A stretch of 64,000 bases of DNA from Sipunculus nudus (GCA_026874595.1 CM049307.1:7587579-7651578); one strand, 5' to 3'. Numbered from the stretch's first letter, positions 33,757-45,735 are shown. A program made the numbers and translations. The notes: generated by a model not told the origin, from the letters alone.

Positions 33757-36560
33757 AAGGCGGTTTCACACCGGATGCGTCCGAACGAATATGACACGAA
33801 CGAATATTTCTGTCGTTCCGACTAAATCCTGTCGCATCCAAAATTGCATTCACACCAAATCCGAACGATATTTTTGGTTTCCAACCGAGGAATTTTCGTC
33901 TCCAAAATTCGTATTGGACAGCTATATGAGAAATACATTGTATATTGGATGCACTACAGTATAGGCTTTATTGACACAAACATACACATATATATGACCT
34001 ATACAGAAAATGTCGAATATTTTTTAACTTGTAAATTGATTTTCTCATTAATTTTGTCATTAAAAATAATTAATAAAAAAGTTTATCTCCGAGTGTACTG
34101 ACTGTATAATTGAAAATTATTGGGCCTTGCTAGGTACCAGCTATAGTCATGACTTCACAGGTGACATATATTTATACCATTGACTGGACCCAGATTCCTA
34201 TATTTCAACATGCCTTTGAAAATAATTGTGCAATCTGTTGTTTCAATAGAATAGATTCCATTCCACCCCCCCCCCCCCCCCACCCCGCTATATTATCTCC
34301 CCTGAACATAAGTCAGCTGTATAAGCGATATGAACTGAATTAGCAACATTATCCAGGACTTAGTGTTCATTACCCAACCCCTCCCCCGAAAATAAAATGT
34401 TCCGCGATAAATTAAGAAAAAATCATGGAACAATAACTTTTTTTCATTAATCATGTTTATTATTATAGTAGTAGTATTTTTAGTTCAACGTTTTGCATAT
34501 AAACAGCTGATTTTTCAAAGCTGTGGGCAGACTTTAGACTTTTAAACCAGGTTAATATTTAAGGTTATTTCATGGTAAATTCTAATTCTTAATAAATTCG
34601 TCTGCAATATATTACAGTTATTCTCTGATTACATTGATCATCCCCCATAGTGCCCCCCCCCCTATTGATGCCCCTGAATGTAAGTCAGCTGCTTAAGCGA
34701 TATGTACACATTTAAGCAATATTATCCAGGATCTCGTGTTCATTACCCAACCCTTCCCCGAAAATATAATGTTCCTTTAAGGCGGTTTCACACCGGATGC
34801 GTCCGAACGAATATGACACGAACGAATATTCCTGTCGTTCCGACTAAAATCCTGTCGCATCTGAAATTTCATTCACACCAAATCCGAACGACATTTTTGG
34901 TTTCCGACCGAGGAATTTTCGTGTCCGAAATTCGTAATGGACAGATATATGAGCAAGATATCGGATGCACTAAAAATATGCGCTTTTGGCCATATATATA
35001 GACCTATACAAAAATGTCGAATATTTCTGAACGTGTACATTGATTTTCCCCTTAATCTTTCATTAATAATTATTAATAAAAAAAGTTTTTATCTCTGAGT
35101 GTACTGACTGTATAATTGAAAATAATATTTACCACTCACTCGACCAAAATTCCCATTTCAACATGAATTTAAAAATAATTGCGCAACCTCTTGTTTCAAG
35201 AGAACGGATACCACTGAAACTGCTGCATTTCAAGTTAAATTAAAGTTTGAATCACTAGTTAAGTTTGATTTATATTTCATTTTCAAATCTGCCAATACGA
35301 TTTTGAACAGTATGCGCACAGCTATGAAACTTCTGTTTAAATGCAAAACGTTGAACTAAAAATTATAATATGATAATAATACAAAACAAAAATGAAAAAA
35401 GTTATTTTTCTATGATTTTTTTTTTCTATATTTATCGCGGAATTTTTATTGGTAATGAACAGCTTGTCCTGGATAATGTCGCTAATTTGTGTTTATATCG
35501 CTTACACAGCTGACTTATATTCAGGGGCGTCAATATAGGGGGGGGGGGGGGGCTGGGGGGGATGATCAGTGTAATCATCCCTCCACCCCACCCCCCCTAT
35601 TCGGAGAATAACTTTAATATATTGCAAATAATATATTAAGAATTAGAATTTACCCTGAAAAATTACATCTAAGCCTGGTTTAAAAGTCCCCGATTGTAAA
35701 TTAAAATCAGTGGCATAGCGGCAATTGAAATCCCTTTTGATAAAAATATTACCCCCCCCCCGCCCCCCGGAAATTTACAGATCATATTAAAAAATTCCGG
35801 TTTAAATGAAAAATACCTTGGAGCTAAAAAAAAAGTTATAAATATCTGTTTAAATCAAATAAATTTGATTGAAATAAAAATTATACCTGTTTTTATATTT
35901 TTATTACATAATTTAAATTAGTTGACAAGGAAACAACACTTCTATGTTGTACAGTATTACATATATATCAAAGAGGTAACGTACAAATGAACCAGTCTGG
36001 TTAAAAATATTCCTGCTCTTTTGTGTTGAAGGTGAAAAGAAGCCATTCTTGTCCGATGCGAACGACAAAAAATAGAACATGTTCTATATTTTTCGTTAGG
36101 ATAGCATCGTTCGGATTAGGTGTGTATGCACCAACATAAAATAAAGTGTTTTATTTTTTCGTTCGTACAGCAAATTTTCGTTCGGACGTAAAATTCGTTC
36201 GTACGCATCCGGTGTGAAACCGCCTTTATAAGAAATATATTGGATTCACAATAAAATAGGTTTTTCGGTCCCTAAAGAAACATGTCGAATATTTCTGAAC
36301 TTGTTACATGATTTTTTTATTCATTTAAAGATTATAAACTAGCTGTTTCACAACGGATGCGTCCGAACGAATATGACGCGAATGAATATTTCTGTCGTTC
36401 CGACTAAAATCCTGTCGCATCCGAAATTAAATTCACACCAGATCCGAACGATATTTTTTTTTTGGTTTTCGACCAAGGAATATTCGTCTCCAAAGCTCGT
36501 ATTAAAAACAGCTATATGAGCAATACATCGGATGCGCTTCAGTCACACTGGACAGCATAA
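33757..36560. repeat. Cluster of Harbinger-like terminal repeats, four ends
   Basis: The end motif GGCGGTTTCACACCGGATGC followed by GTCCGAACGAAT occurs forward at 33,761, 34,781 and about 36,345 (degraded start). It occurs inverted at about 36,092-36,231. Downstream each forward copy continues ATTCACACCAAATCCGAACGA, GAGGAATTTTCGT and ATATGAG. Sequence near 34,300-34,570 (CATAAGTCAGCTGTATAAGCGATA, ATTATCCAGGA, TTCAACGTTTTGCAT) recurs in part at 34,675-34,760. It is inverted at about 35,330-35,530. The area is a nest of direct and inverted copies of about 1 kb. Confidence 0.8.
34777..36231. mobile_element. Harbinger-like non-autonomous element, 1.45 kb
   Basis: It begins TAAGGCGGTTTCACACCGG and ends CCGGTGTGAAACCGCCTTTA, giving terminal inverted repeats of about 36 bases or more with GC-rich tips. 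TAA/TTTA lies at the borders, suggesting the 3-bp target typical of PIF/Harbinger. No transposase or Myb-like frame is seen. G runs (about 35,540-35,552) and C runs (about 35,752) lie inside. The superfamily is inferred from termini only. Confidence 0.5.
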
Positions 36561-37071
36561 AGACTTCTGAATCCCACATCAGAAGCTTCAAACAATATAC
36601 CTTTGTTCCCTCTGGTCAGGTAATTAATCAAACGGTAGTTCTGCTTTTGATTTGAATGTTTTTATTTACATATCTTCTCTCTTTTTTTTTTCTTCTCCCA
36701 TTCACTTTCTCATTTTTTTTGTATATTTTTTCTTCTACCTACCTTCCATTCTATCTCCCCTCTTTCCCCCAATCTATCTTTCTTTCATTTAAGGTCTTTA
36801 ATTTTTTATTAATATATTAATTTATTCCTGCATTCATTCATTCATATTAGTCTTTATAAAATATTCGAGAAAGGTTAAATTATATTTTAGAGTGTAAAAT
36901 GTAACACCTGATATCCCGCGGTTAAGTATTTCTCTTGCTGATAATGGATTTGCTCAATTACCACCAAAACACTGTGATATTCAGGATAATGTTTTTACAG
37001 CACTAATCTTATTAGTGGATTGGTAAAGACGGCAAAGGACTTTTGATCCTTAACCAATTAACAAACGCATG

Positions 37072-37075
<4 letters not shown>
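36561..37075. other. Polypyrimidine-rich stretch, no gene
   Basis: 36,670-36,790 is a T/C-rich tract with CTTCTTTCTT-like steps on the plus strand. Nothing else is identified before the AG repeat. Confidence 0.5.
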
Positions 37076-37126
<51 letters not shown>

Positions 37127-37127
37127 T
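37076..37127 (+). repeat. AG microsatellite
   Basis: About 25 GA steps with one interruption. A shorter one lies at about 38,929-38,958 in the spacer of the nested inverted repeat. Confidence 0.95.
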
Positions 37128-37209
37128 GGCATTTTCTTTTGAGGTGTGGGGATGGCTTCATATTGATCCACATAAAATATTTTATTCAGTACATGGCATA
37201 TTGGGCGGT

Positions 37210-38923
37210 AGTCGACCAAATGGCCGAAACCCAGAATGCCGAAACCCAGAATACCGAACCCAAAATGCCGAAGCCCATCTTGCCGGAAAAGAAATAAATA
37301 ATAGCAACTAATGTGATTATTGCACAGTAAAGTGATAAGTCCGTTGTATGTTGAGGTATTTTATTAACAAAATTTGATACCATCCTCTAATATTTGCAAT
37401 TATTTAACGGTAATTTATTTGGCATGTCAGCAGCGGCACTACTATAATATCGGCATTACAATCCGGTCCCGCTAAGTGTCCCTAGCTATATATGACCCTC
37501 GTTTTGCAGGTATAGTCAGACTAACTGATTTTCATGAAGAAGGTTATATCTTGGGTCACATTTATGCTTCTTTTGAACTATTTTTTTTAAATTTACACAT
37601 CGTTCATCTGCATATTAGCCAAGATGGCGGCGGTCGCGTGGGGAACTCACGGCAGCGTGGCGACACACGGAAATCGGCAAGGAAACCCGCCGGACGACAC
37701 TGGACCCGTAATCCCTCGTGGAAATAGCAAGGAAACCCCCGAGGGTTATATAGACCTCCCCCCCCCCCCCCTGGTTTGGAAGATTAAAAATTAAACCTGT
37801 CTTACAATACGCTATGATTAATACCGGTATGCATAATTATTCGTATAATTAATAATAGCCAACAGTAAAACCGATACCGTCCGCATTGCTTTGAAAATAT
37901 GACGAAAATATTTCAGTTAATTATGGAGAAACTCGGGTCTATTAAATATTTTAACGGAAATTTTTATTCCATAAATCAAAGATTTTTTTAAGTGAAAATT
38001 TTAGTGGGAGAATTTCAAAAGAACCAGATCTATGTGGGTCTAACAAAATTTACTTTGAAGAGAGCGAAGTCCAGTTTTGTTAATTAGCTAGTCAATTATG
38101 GGGGCCTCTACCGGGTGTGCGTATATTGTTGTAATAACCATGTCCGGCTTTTGATTAGAATGATGTCGTTGGTCATAGCTAATTGAGCAGAAGCATATAA
38201 AATCACATTTTTTCTCCAGTGAAAAATCAATTTTTACATCAGATTTGATTATGTTTAAATTAATACTTTAATCTGAACCTGATTTTATCTTTATTGTTTT
38301 TTACTATCTATGATATTTAATTGTCGTTATTCACATTTGTATCGACGAGTTATGCTAAAATTGCACTGATATATGAAAGATCATCAGATATCGAATATGA
38401 ATGCATACTGTTTATTATTTATTCATGTTGAAAATATTGGAACAACAAACAGTCTGAGCAGAAATAAAATGTGAAGTATGAATTATATGAATATTCTATA
38501 ATGATTGAAATAGAGCCATAATACAAATAAGTTACAATTATCCATATACACAAACACACACGTGCAAGTGCACTTTATACGTCGTTCATTTATAATGTGC
38601 ATGTTTATTAACAATTAAGTTTTATTTTTAGAATCAAAGAGAAATATTTATCAACGCCACTCGTATTTTAAAATTAACTGTTTATGTTCCTTTGTTGATG
38701 TATATTATTTATGTTAACATAAAATTTATAATAGGCCTATATATGTTTTACAAATAAAATTGTGTTACACTTAATCCTGCACGAACACACACACATATGT
38801 CATATCAATATTACACCTTTATTTACATGTTATTCAAGAAACCTGTGCATCGTTATCAAACATAGAGCAATTATTTTTTTAAATCATGTACATACAATCG
38901 ACAAACCAAAATATGTTTTTGTA

Positions 38924-38961
<38 letters not shown>

Positions 38962-40165
38962 AGAGAAATTTAAGGGAGAGACACTTGAGAATTTTGCTGT
39001 ATCGTATAAAGCTGTATATTCTGCGGACTCGGGACTAAGTAGAGAAAATCATTCATGCAGTAAATACTCCATATAGTACTTGCGGAATAATTATATAACA
39101 AACATACACATTTCACAAAGTATGCATTTATAAACATACGAAATCTTATATTAATTGTTTTATTCTTTGCATAATATGTATAAGATTTTTATATACCTGT
39201 ACTCAATTAACTGTAACCTGCTTCGTCACTCTAATCAAACGCCAGAATTAGTTATTACAAAAATACAAACACAACCGGTAACGGGCCCCCATAATAGGCA
39301 AGCTAATTAGTAAAACAAACAGGCGTTCGCTCTCTTTGAAGAAATCTTGTTAGTCTTCTCAGTTCTGGTTTTATTACACACGTATATTTTTATGAAATTC
39401 TTCAACCTTTTTTATTTATAGAAATATTTTCTGATAGAATTACGTAAAAATATCAATCAAGACCGAGAATTATCACTGGTAGTTTTTGCCTGCAATATTA
39501 TGAACTAGTTATTGACGCGTGTCATTGATCAACATATATATGTTAATGGTTTCTAAGACAAAATGTGAAAAAAAGTGACTGTCATTATGTAAAGAAAGTT
39601 CAAATGAGAAAAGGATGGGTGAATGGACGGTATGTAAGAGGTTTCCTTGATATTCCACGAGGGATTACGGGTCCAATGTCGTCAGCCGGGTTTCCTTGCC
39701 GATTTCCGAGTGCCGCTACGCTCCCGTGAGTTCCCCACGCGACCGCCTCCATCTTAGCTAATATGCAGTTGAACGATGAGTAAATTAAAAAAAAATAGTT
39801 CCTAAAGAAGCATAAATGTGACACATGATATAACTTTCTTCATGAAAATCAGTTAGTCTGACTATACCTGCAAAATGAGGGATTATTAAAGCCAGGGACA
39901 TTTAGCGGGACCGGGCTGTCATGCCGACATTATCGTAGTGCCGCTGCCGACATGCCGAATAAATTACCGTTAATTATTTGAAAATATTAGGAGGATGGTA
40001 TCAAATTTTGTTCAAGTACCTTAACAGACAATGTACTTAGTATTTTACTGCGCATTATTCACATTTTTCCTATTATTTATTTTCTTTTTCGGCAAGATGG
40101 GCTTCGGCATTTTGGGTATGTGAAAATTTGTTTCGGCATTCTGGGTTTCGGCCATATGGTCTACT
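37210..40165. mobile_element. Nested foldback-like element, 2.96 kb, arms about 0.95 kb
   Basis: Left arm 37,210-38,168 is inverted at 39,222-40,165. Matches run from GTCGACCAAATGGCCGAAACCC at the outer edge through GGTATAGTCAGACTAACTGA and CGTGGGGAACTCACGG to GTAATAACxxxxxxxGGCxTTTGATTAGA at the inner edge. Each outer end is headed by about four 15-bp units (GCCGAAACCCAGAAT). The arms are more diverged than those of the outer element, with small indels. The about 1-kb spacer is AT-rich with CA and GA runs. No transposase is seen. Confidence 0.75.
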
Positions 40166-41010
40166 TAAAAAGACACGGGAATCGTCGAACCGTGCCGCTA
40201 ATCACAAGAAAGATGCAATGTTCATTTGTAAATAGGATAACAAAAAAAAGATGTCGATTAAATCTGATTATTAACAGTAAATAGTGACGTCCATTAAAAT
40301 CCAACAAACCTTACAATGACGTTATAATATCGCATTTATTATATGCAAGTTCGGGTATATAGAAAGAAAGAAAGAAAGAAGAAAGAAAGAGAGAAAGTGA
40401 CATGGACACACATACAGTATCCGAATACAATAAACATAAATAATTGGTACCCAGCCCTCAAGGGCTTATATGTCACCATACTGATTGACACATATTGAAA
40501 ATAATTAATGTGCAATGTAGGGCAACACTATTGGTTATATATAAACTGCGAATAGACTGTCCATATGTCTGATAATAGTTTACATTCATGGGTCATAAGA
40601 TATAAGAATTTACTTGGGTCACCTAAAGAAGCAAAGTTAGGGCATGTTACCTGTATGTTTTCATACAATACTTTACGTCTATTTGACAACATGGAGGCGT
40701 TTCATTAACATACAAAATGGAATTCATTTTCTCTTTTATTTTATTCGCAAATTTTACAAATACGTTCCTCTGGTCTGGATTTTCTCAATCTATCTGTTTG
40801 TGGATCCCTTATGTTCTTAAATCGACCTGTTTCAATATTAAGTGGAAGTATACCAAATCTTAATTGGGCCATTCACGAGCGGCATCGATGTGTCATTCAA
40901 ACATTCAAATACTCTTCAGTCCTTATCAAATTTGTAAAAAGTAAAAACGTTCGTAGTTTAGGCTTATTTCTATATTTTTCAATGCACACTTTATTGCAGC
41001 TCATAATCCT
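40166..41010. other. No gene recognised; AAAG run
   Basis: Holds a short AAAG microsatellite (about 40,362-40,398). It has no mate on the left side of the large inverted structure. Nothing else is identified. Confidence 0.5.
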
Positions 41011-41752
41011 TTAAATGAGCTCATTAACAAGCCGCAACACTTTCCCTTTGATGTTCGGAGACCAAACCTGGCGGGGTTTTCCGGGTCAGTTAAGCCATAG
41101 TGGTGAGTGGTTTCCTGTTAATCAGCAACGCATCAGTGTCAATAAGATCATATTTTACATAATCCCTTTTTTCAGTCAAATATTTGGCAAATATATGGCA
41201 TAAATAAAATCACATATCAAATTAGACCACATTAGAAACAATAACAACACCAGTCATTTACACATATAACGTTTGTACGTCAGCATGTTGTATCACCTAC
41301 GAAAACCGGACAATATGACACAATAAATATCGCCGATTATATATATACATAACTTTTATTTATATGACAGTTCATTGTTAGTGTTTCTTTAAAAACGGAG
41401 ACGAATAAATAATAATATTCAATGTTCATAAATTTTATTGACAGATAACGCGACATGGTGATCGGCCGCACGTGTCGTGACCGAACATTGTCGGTCAAAA
41501 TGGAAAGAGTTTCTTAGCTCGTACAGGCCTATTGTTGCAGAAATATACCGCATTCGAAAAAATAATGAAGGGGCCGTGTGATACAGATACACACTTACTA
41601 TAAACAAAACGTAATTTGCCTCCATATGGCTTAATATAGATATGTTGCGCATTTGGCATGAGGCGCAACTGGAATGTGGCGCATATGGCAGTTGCGCATT
41701 TGGCAGTAGCGTAACTGACAGGTGCGCATTTGGGAGTGGCGCATCTGGCATG
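41011..41752 (-). repeat. Right arm of the 10.2-kb foldback-like element
   Basis: Reverse complement of the left arm. It differs by scattered substitutions and small indels, including an extra TATATATACAT stretch near 41,340. The 15-bp head units lie at about 41,643-41,752. Confidence 0.9.
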
Positions 41753-42713
41753 GAATCCACCACGATAAGTCCGGATGCAGCAGATAAAAATAAATGATTA
41801 TTTGTAGAATATAAGCACATAACACAAATGATATTCATAAATAATAATAATAAGTAGACCCGAATGAGCCGGACTTCCGACCGGCTCCAGGTCTTGCCCT
41901 CAACTTACTCTGCCTCGCCTCTCTGCCAGTCAGTCTGCACCCCTGATTGCAATTAGCAGCTAGCAAAGACTCAGTACCTGATAACTGAAGTGTTAACATG
42001 ACTAATAGGAAGTTAGTACATCTCAGATAGAGTGTGACATTAATTAGGGTGACACATACTAAAGCTATTGTTATGTTAAACTGACGGTTGTGATAATAAC
42101 AGTAATTGAGCTCAGTTGATTGCGAATAAACAGAGCACAATTCTGTGGGTTTTCTAATATTATTATCCACTTTTTTTTTTTTTTTTTTATTGATTGTATA
42201 TATACACTGATTTGATGTTGTTAGTATTGCTATTATTTTATTATTATTATTTTTATTATTATTTTTATTACTATTGCTATTGTTATTGTTGGTATTATTA
42301 TTATTGTTATTATTAATAATAATGTTATTAATGGTAATGGTGGTGATGATGGTAATACTAATGATAATATTATTATTAATATTTTTGAAAAGTGTCATAA
42401 ACACTGTATCCAATAATTGTTCTTAATATTGGAATCTTGTATATTTTTGTTTGTGTAATCTTCATTTTTGGAGGAAATAAAAGCCAAACAAACAAACAAA
42501 CAAACAAACATGGAATGTATCCCTATATACAAGACACGTCTGAATGTGGCATTAGTTCAGCGTTTAAATATAGCTGAATGAATTCATACCTTATACAATG
42601 TGTCTGAATAATTACTGGTCCTGACAACAATATACCACAATAAAATATAAAACTAAAATATACAAATGTATGCAAGAGTAAATACGTTACACATTGACCT
42701 CCCAACCAACCCC
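41753..42713. other. ATT-type trinucleotide repeat and a retroelement-like tail
   Basis: 42,171-42,190 is poly-T. 42,226-42,390 is an imperfect ATT/TTG/GTA trinucleotide tract that produces an Asn-rich spurious frame on the minus strand. 42,440-42,511 (GGAGGAAATAAAAGCC followed by six AAAC steps) looks like the 3' end of a retroposed element on the plus strand, but no coding part is seen. Confidence 0.55.
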
Positions 42714-42905
42714 CACCCCCTTCATGTTCGAAAATCCCTCATTTATATTCTGAATTTTATTTTAAAGAAAAGTTAAAATGATCTCTTAATATTTGAAATA
42801 ATATGACCTCCAAACTGTTTTTTTACAATTAGCTATATGCAAATCGAAAAACAGTTAAGTCAAGCGGCTGAAGCGGGGCCCTAATTGCTCAGGTCCGCTT
42901 GACTT
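42714..42905 (-). repeat. Block A' of dispersed repeat (inverted)
   Basis: The reverse complement matches 25,716-25,922, including AACAGTTTGGAGGTCATATT and GGGATTTTC.AAC. Its outer 55 bases form a hairpin (AAGTCAAGCGG ... CCGCTTGACTT) around GAAGCGGGGCCC. The hairpin is partly decayed in the other copy. Confidence 0.85.
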
Positions 42906-43140
42906 GTATTGTTTCATTGTGTATTGTCTCACTATTATTTTATAGTGTATTATCTCTCACAATTATTTCATTGTGTATTATATCTCACTGTTATTTCATT
43001 GCGGCTGACGTTTCCCCCTTCAGCAAAAAAATCGCGGCTCACGGGCTGTCTATACGTTGTTAAGGTTCTTTGGTGTCATCCCAAATGGACGGGTTTCAGA
43101 TAGACGGGTCGGATTTTTTCGATCCCATCTGGACTATTTA

Positions 43141-43317
43141 GCATTTTAATTGTATATATGAAAATATCGAACTATTTGCAACGCCATGAAGGATGAACGG
43201 CCTATTTTCATAGACCACCCGACTGACTGGTCACGCCGACATCATGTGCAAGCATTATGTCTCGTTTTATTTCCACTTACTGATTAATATTAAGGATATT
43301 TTGCTTTATTTTTGTCT

Positions 43318-43376
<59 letters not shown>

Positions 43377-43495
43377 CATATAATTTTAATTGTATATATG
43401 ATAAAATCGAACAATTTGCAACACCATGAAAGATTAACGGCCTATTTACATAGAACACCCGGCTAACTGGCGACATAAAATGCAATCATTAAAAC
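43141..43495 (+). repeat. About 115-bp direct repeat flanking a TA microsatellite
   Basis: TTTTAATTGTATATATGA then AAATCGAAC, TTTGCAAC.CCATGAA and ACGGCCTATTT occurs at 43,144-43,258 and 43,383-43,495. Between them is a TA tract (about 43,320-43,376) with ACATA interruptions. Confidence 0.85.
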
Positions 43496-43789
43496 GTCAT
43501 GTATTTGGCATCGTTGAAGTCTATATTGAATTTATTTATTGGAACGATAATTTATATGAGATATTATCTTAAAATAAATGCAGTTCATAATTTTTTATGG
43601 AACGTGTACAGAGCTTAAATAATTATTGCTTGCTTGTGATATCAATAAAGTCAGAATTGTTCTTATTTCAAAGCGGAGTTACGTGGTCAGTCAATAAAAT
43701 ATGAGTTAATCATTTCATATGTTACATATTTTTCTCCCATAATAGCCTTTGGTTATTAAGTTCAATGCTTCTTTACTCACAGGTGTAGG
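43496..43789. other. No recognisable feature
   Basis: AT-rich, no gene or RNA seen. Confidence 0.5.
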
Positions 43790-44330
43790 TTATCCTACAC
43801 TGCCTATTTTTTTAGTATTAAATTCAGTGATTCTTTACGGACTTGTATCGTACAATGCCTTTCATTTTAGTTGATAGATAGATAGAGCGATATATAAATA
43901 GATAGACAGACAAACAGATAGATAGATTTCACATAGATTTATTTAACTCCTTAAATAAATTTATGTATAAATTCTACACTGCCTATTATTTAAGTATTAA
44001 ATTCAGTGATTCTTTACGGACTTGTATCGTACAATGCCTTTCATTTTAGTTGATAGATAGATAGAGCGATATATAAATAGATAGATAGACAAACAGATAC
44101 ATAGATTTCACATAGATTTATTTAAATCCTTAAATAAATTTATGTTTAAATTCTACACTGCCTATTATTTAAGTATTAAATTCAGTGATTCTTTACGGAC
44201 TTGTATTGTACAATGCCTTTCATTTTAGTTGATAGATAGATAGAGCGATATATAAATAGTAGATAGACAAACAGATAGATAGATTTCACATAGATTTATT
44301 AACTCCTTAAATAAATTTATGTATAAATCA
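43790..44330 (+). repeat. 179-bp tandem repeat, three units with internal GATA steps
   Basis: TCCTACACTGCCTATT, then AAATTCAGTGATTCTTTACGG, then TTGATAGATAGATAGAGCGA, then CACATAGATTTATTTAA recurs with a period of about 179 bases. Markers lie at 43,825, 44,004 and 44,183. The units are nearly identical. Confidence 0.95.
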
Positions 44331-45227
44331 CTGTCTTCAAAGACCTTAACAGGAATGAGAAAACTGTACATCCCATATAACCACGTTTCAAAGGGAAACC
44401 ACAGAAGTGCATGTTCTGGTTAATTAACCAGTTATTGTGATTAGGTTTCGTTCAGCCATGTTGTAACTGTTATAATAACAGCACGGTGGTCTTTGATAAA
44501 TATTTTGTTGATTTACATGAACCACCAAACATTCAAGTTTATTGTGTATTATATGATAGTTTCATTATTCAAACCATTCTTTTTTTTATGAAAATAACAT
44601 CTTTCTCATTTCTTTCTATCACACAATAAGTTAATTATAAAGCGACCTCGCTTCCCTTTGAAGTGCGGTGACCGTGTCAGAGGTGCAGGTTTCCCTGTCA
44701 TATATTCCTGATGTGGTAAGGGGTTTCCAAACTGACTTTCTACTCTTGTTTCTTGGAAATGTGCATAATTTTGGACTGACAATATGGCAGCACATAGATT
44801 ATGTGATATATCGGAATAAAATATGAGAATTCTCCGAAAACCTAGCTTAAATTTTGCTTATTTACATTAATTGGCAGAGCATGTCGACCGCACGTCGGTT
44901 ATTATAGTAGATATCGCTAATTTATTTAACATTTGATTGCATGTTGATTCGTTATTGTAACTCTGACGAAACAGATAATTTTAGGATATAATGATTTCAG
45001 TTTTCACGAAAGCAACGTCAGGGAAGAAAACAATATAACGGTTAAAATCTATAGCTCTTTGAACAATAATTCATTAACACAGGTATAAGGGCTTGCACAA
45101 AATTTCATAGATATATTGTTTTTGATCAACATATATAAACTTTAATTATTTTAGTTAGGTTTTCCCATAAAGCTTCAATCCCCGGCTACTTACGTATGTA
45201 ATTAAGTCACATAAATATTACATAGCG
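44331..45227. other. No recognisable feature
   Basis: AT-rich. No gene, RNA or clear repeat is identified. Confidence 0.5.
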
Positions 45228-45330
45228 TCTAAATGGGACCCGTCCAACTGGGACCCGTCTAACCGGGACCCGTCCAACTGGGGCCATCTAAATTGGACCC
45301 GTCCAACTTGCGCCCGTCCAGCTGACACAT
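45228..45330 (+). repeat. 15-bp minisatellite, about 6-7 units
   Basis: Imperfect units of TGGGACCCGTCCAAC. Two inverse units spaced 15 bases apart (GACGGGTTTCAGATA, GACGGGT) occur near 43,087-43,110. The same 15-bp period heads the foldback arms elsewhere in the window. Confidence 0.85.
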
Positions 45331-45639
45331 AATCCTTCAGTCCATACATGGTCAACATTTTAACACAACATGATTTTTTAAATTCAGATCTATAGAGGTA
45401 TTAGATGCAGCAAGGAGTTTTAACACTGTAGTTGCCTTATTTTCGCGTGGGTTTCAAATACGCGATGGGAAAGTTACCGCGAAATAAACCGTCGTGAATA
45501 AGACATCAAATGTACACAGGTGTAGAGAAATTAAATTCAATGGCATCTCACGTGTATTATGTCAGTAGTCAACAGTATAATGTATATATTTCATGTTGCC
45601 CGTAATTCGAAAGTTCAATTATTTAAATAATACCAGTTA
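45331..45639. other. No recognisable feature
   Basis: No gene or RNA seen. Confidence 0.5.
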
Positions 45640-45735
45640 TTGCTTGCCGGAATCAAAGATTTCGGCAAGCATGTTGGTCAGTTGCTTATGTCTGTTTGTT
45701 GCTTGCCGGAAATCTTCGATTTCGGCAAACATGTT
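45640..45735 (+). repeat. Two hairpin-forming units, about 63 bp apart
   Basis: TTGCTTGCCGGAATCAAAGA then TTTCGGCAAGC forms a stem of about 9-11 bp. It is repeated with changes as TTGCTTGCCGGAAATCTTCG then ATTTCGGCAAAC. Both are followed by ATGTTGGTCAGTT. They mark the left edge of the repeat-rich tract. Confidence 0.75.

Larger units (their letters stand above)
31542..41752. mobile_element. Foldback-like element, 10.2 kb, with about 0.7-kb inverted arms
   Basis: The left arm 31,542-32,252 is inverted at 41,011-41,752, with about nine in ten bases alike by eye. Both outer ends carry CATGCCAGATGCGCC and then a run of imperfect 15-bp units (GCCATATGCGCAACT). Long inverted arms headed by short direct repeats are the hallmark of foldback (FB) transposons. 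The inner arm edge is AATGAGCTCATTTAAA. There is no transposase frame and no clear target duplication. The interior holds Harbinger-like repeats and a nested 3-kb foldback, so the original element may have been much shorter. Alternatively, two separate copies in opposite orientation simply frame the region. Confidence 0.7.

Noticed and set aside
42226-42413. Asn-rich minus-strand frame (41,835-42,413)
   Set aside because: The Asn/Ile runs come from an ATT/TTG trinucleotide tract.
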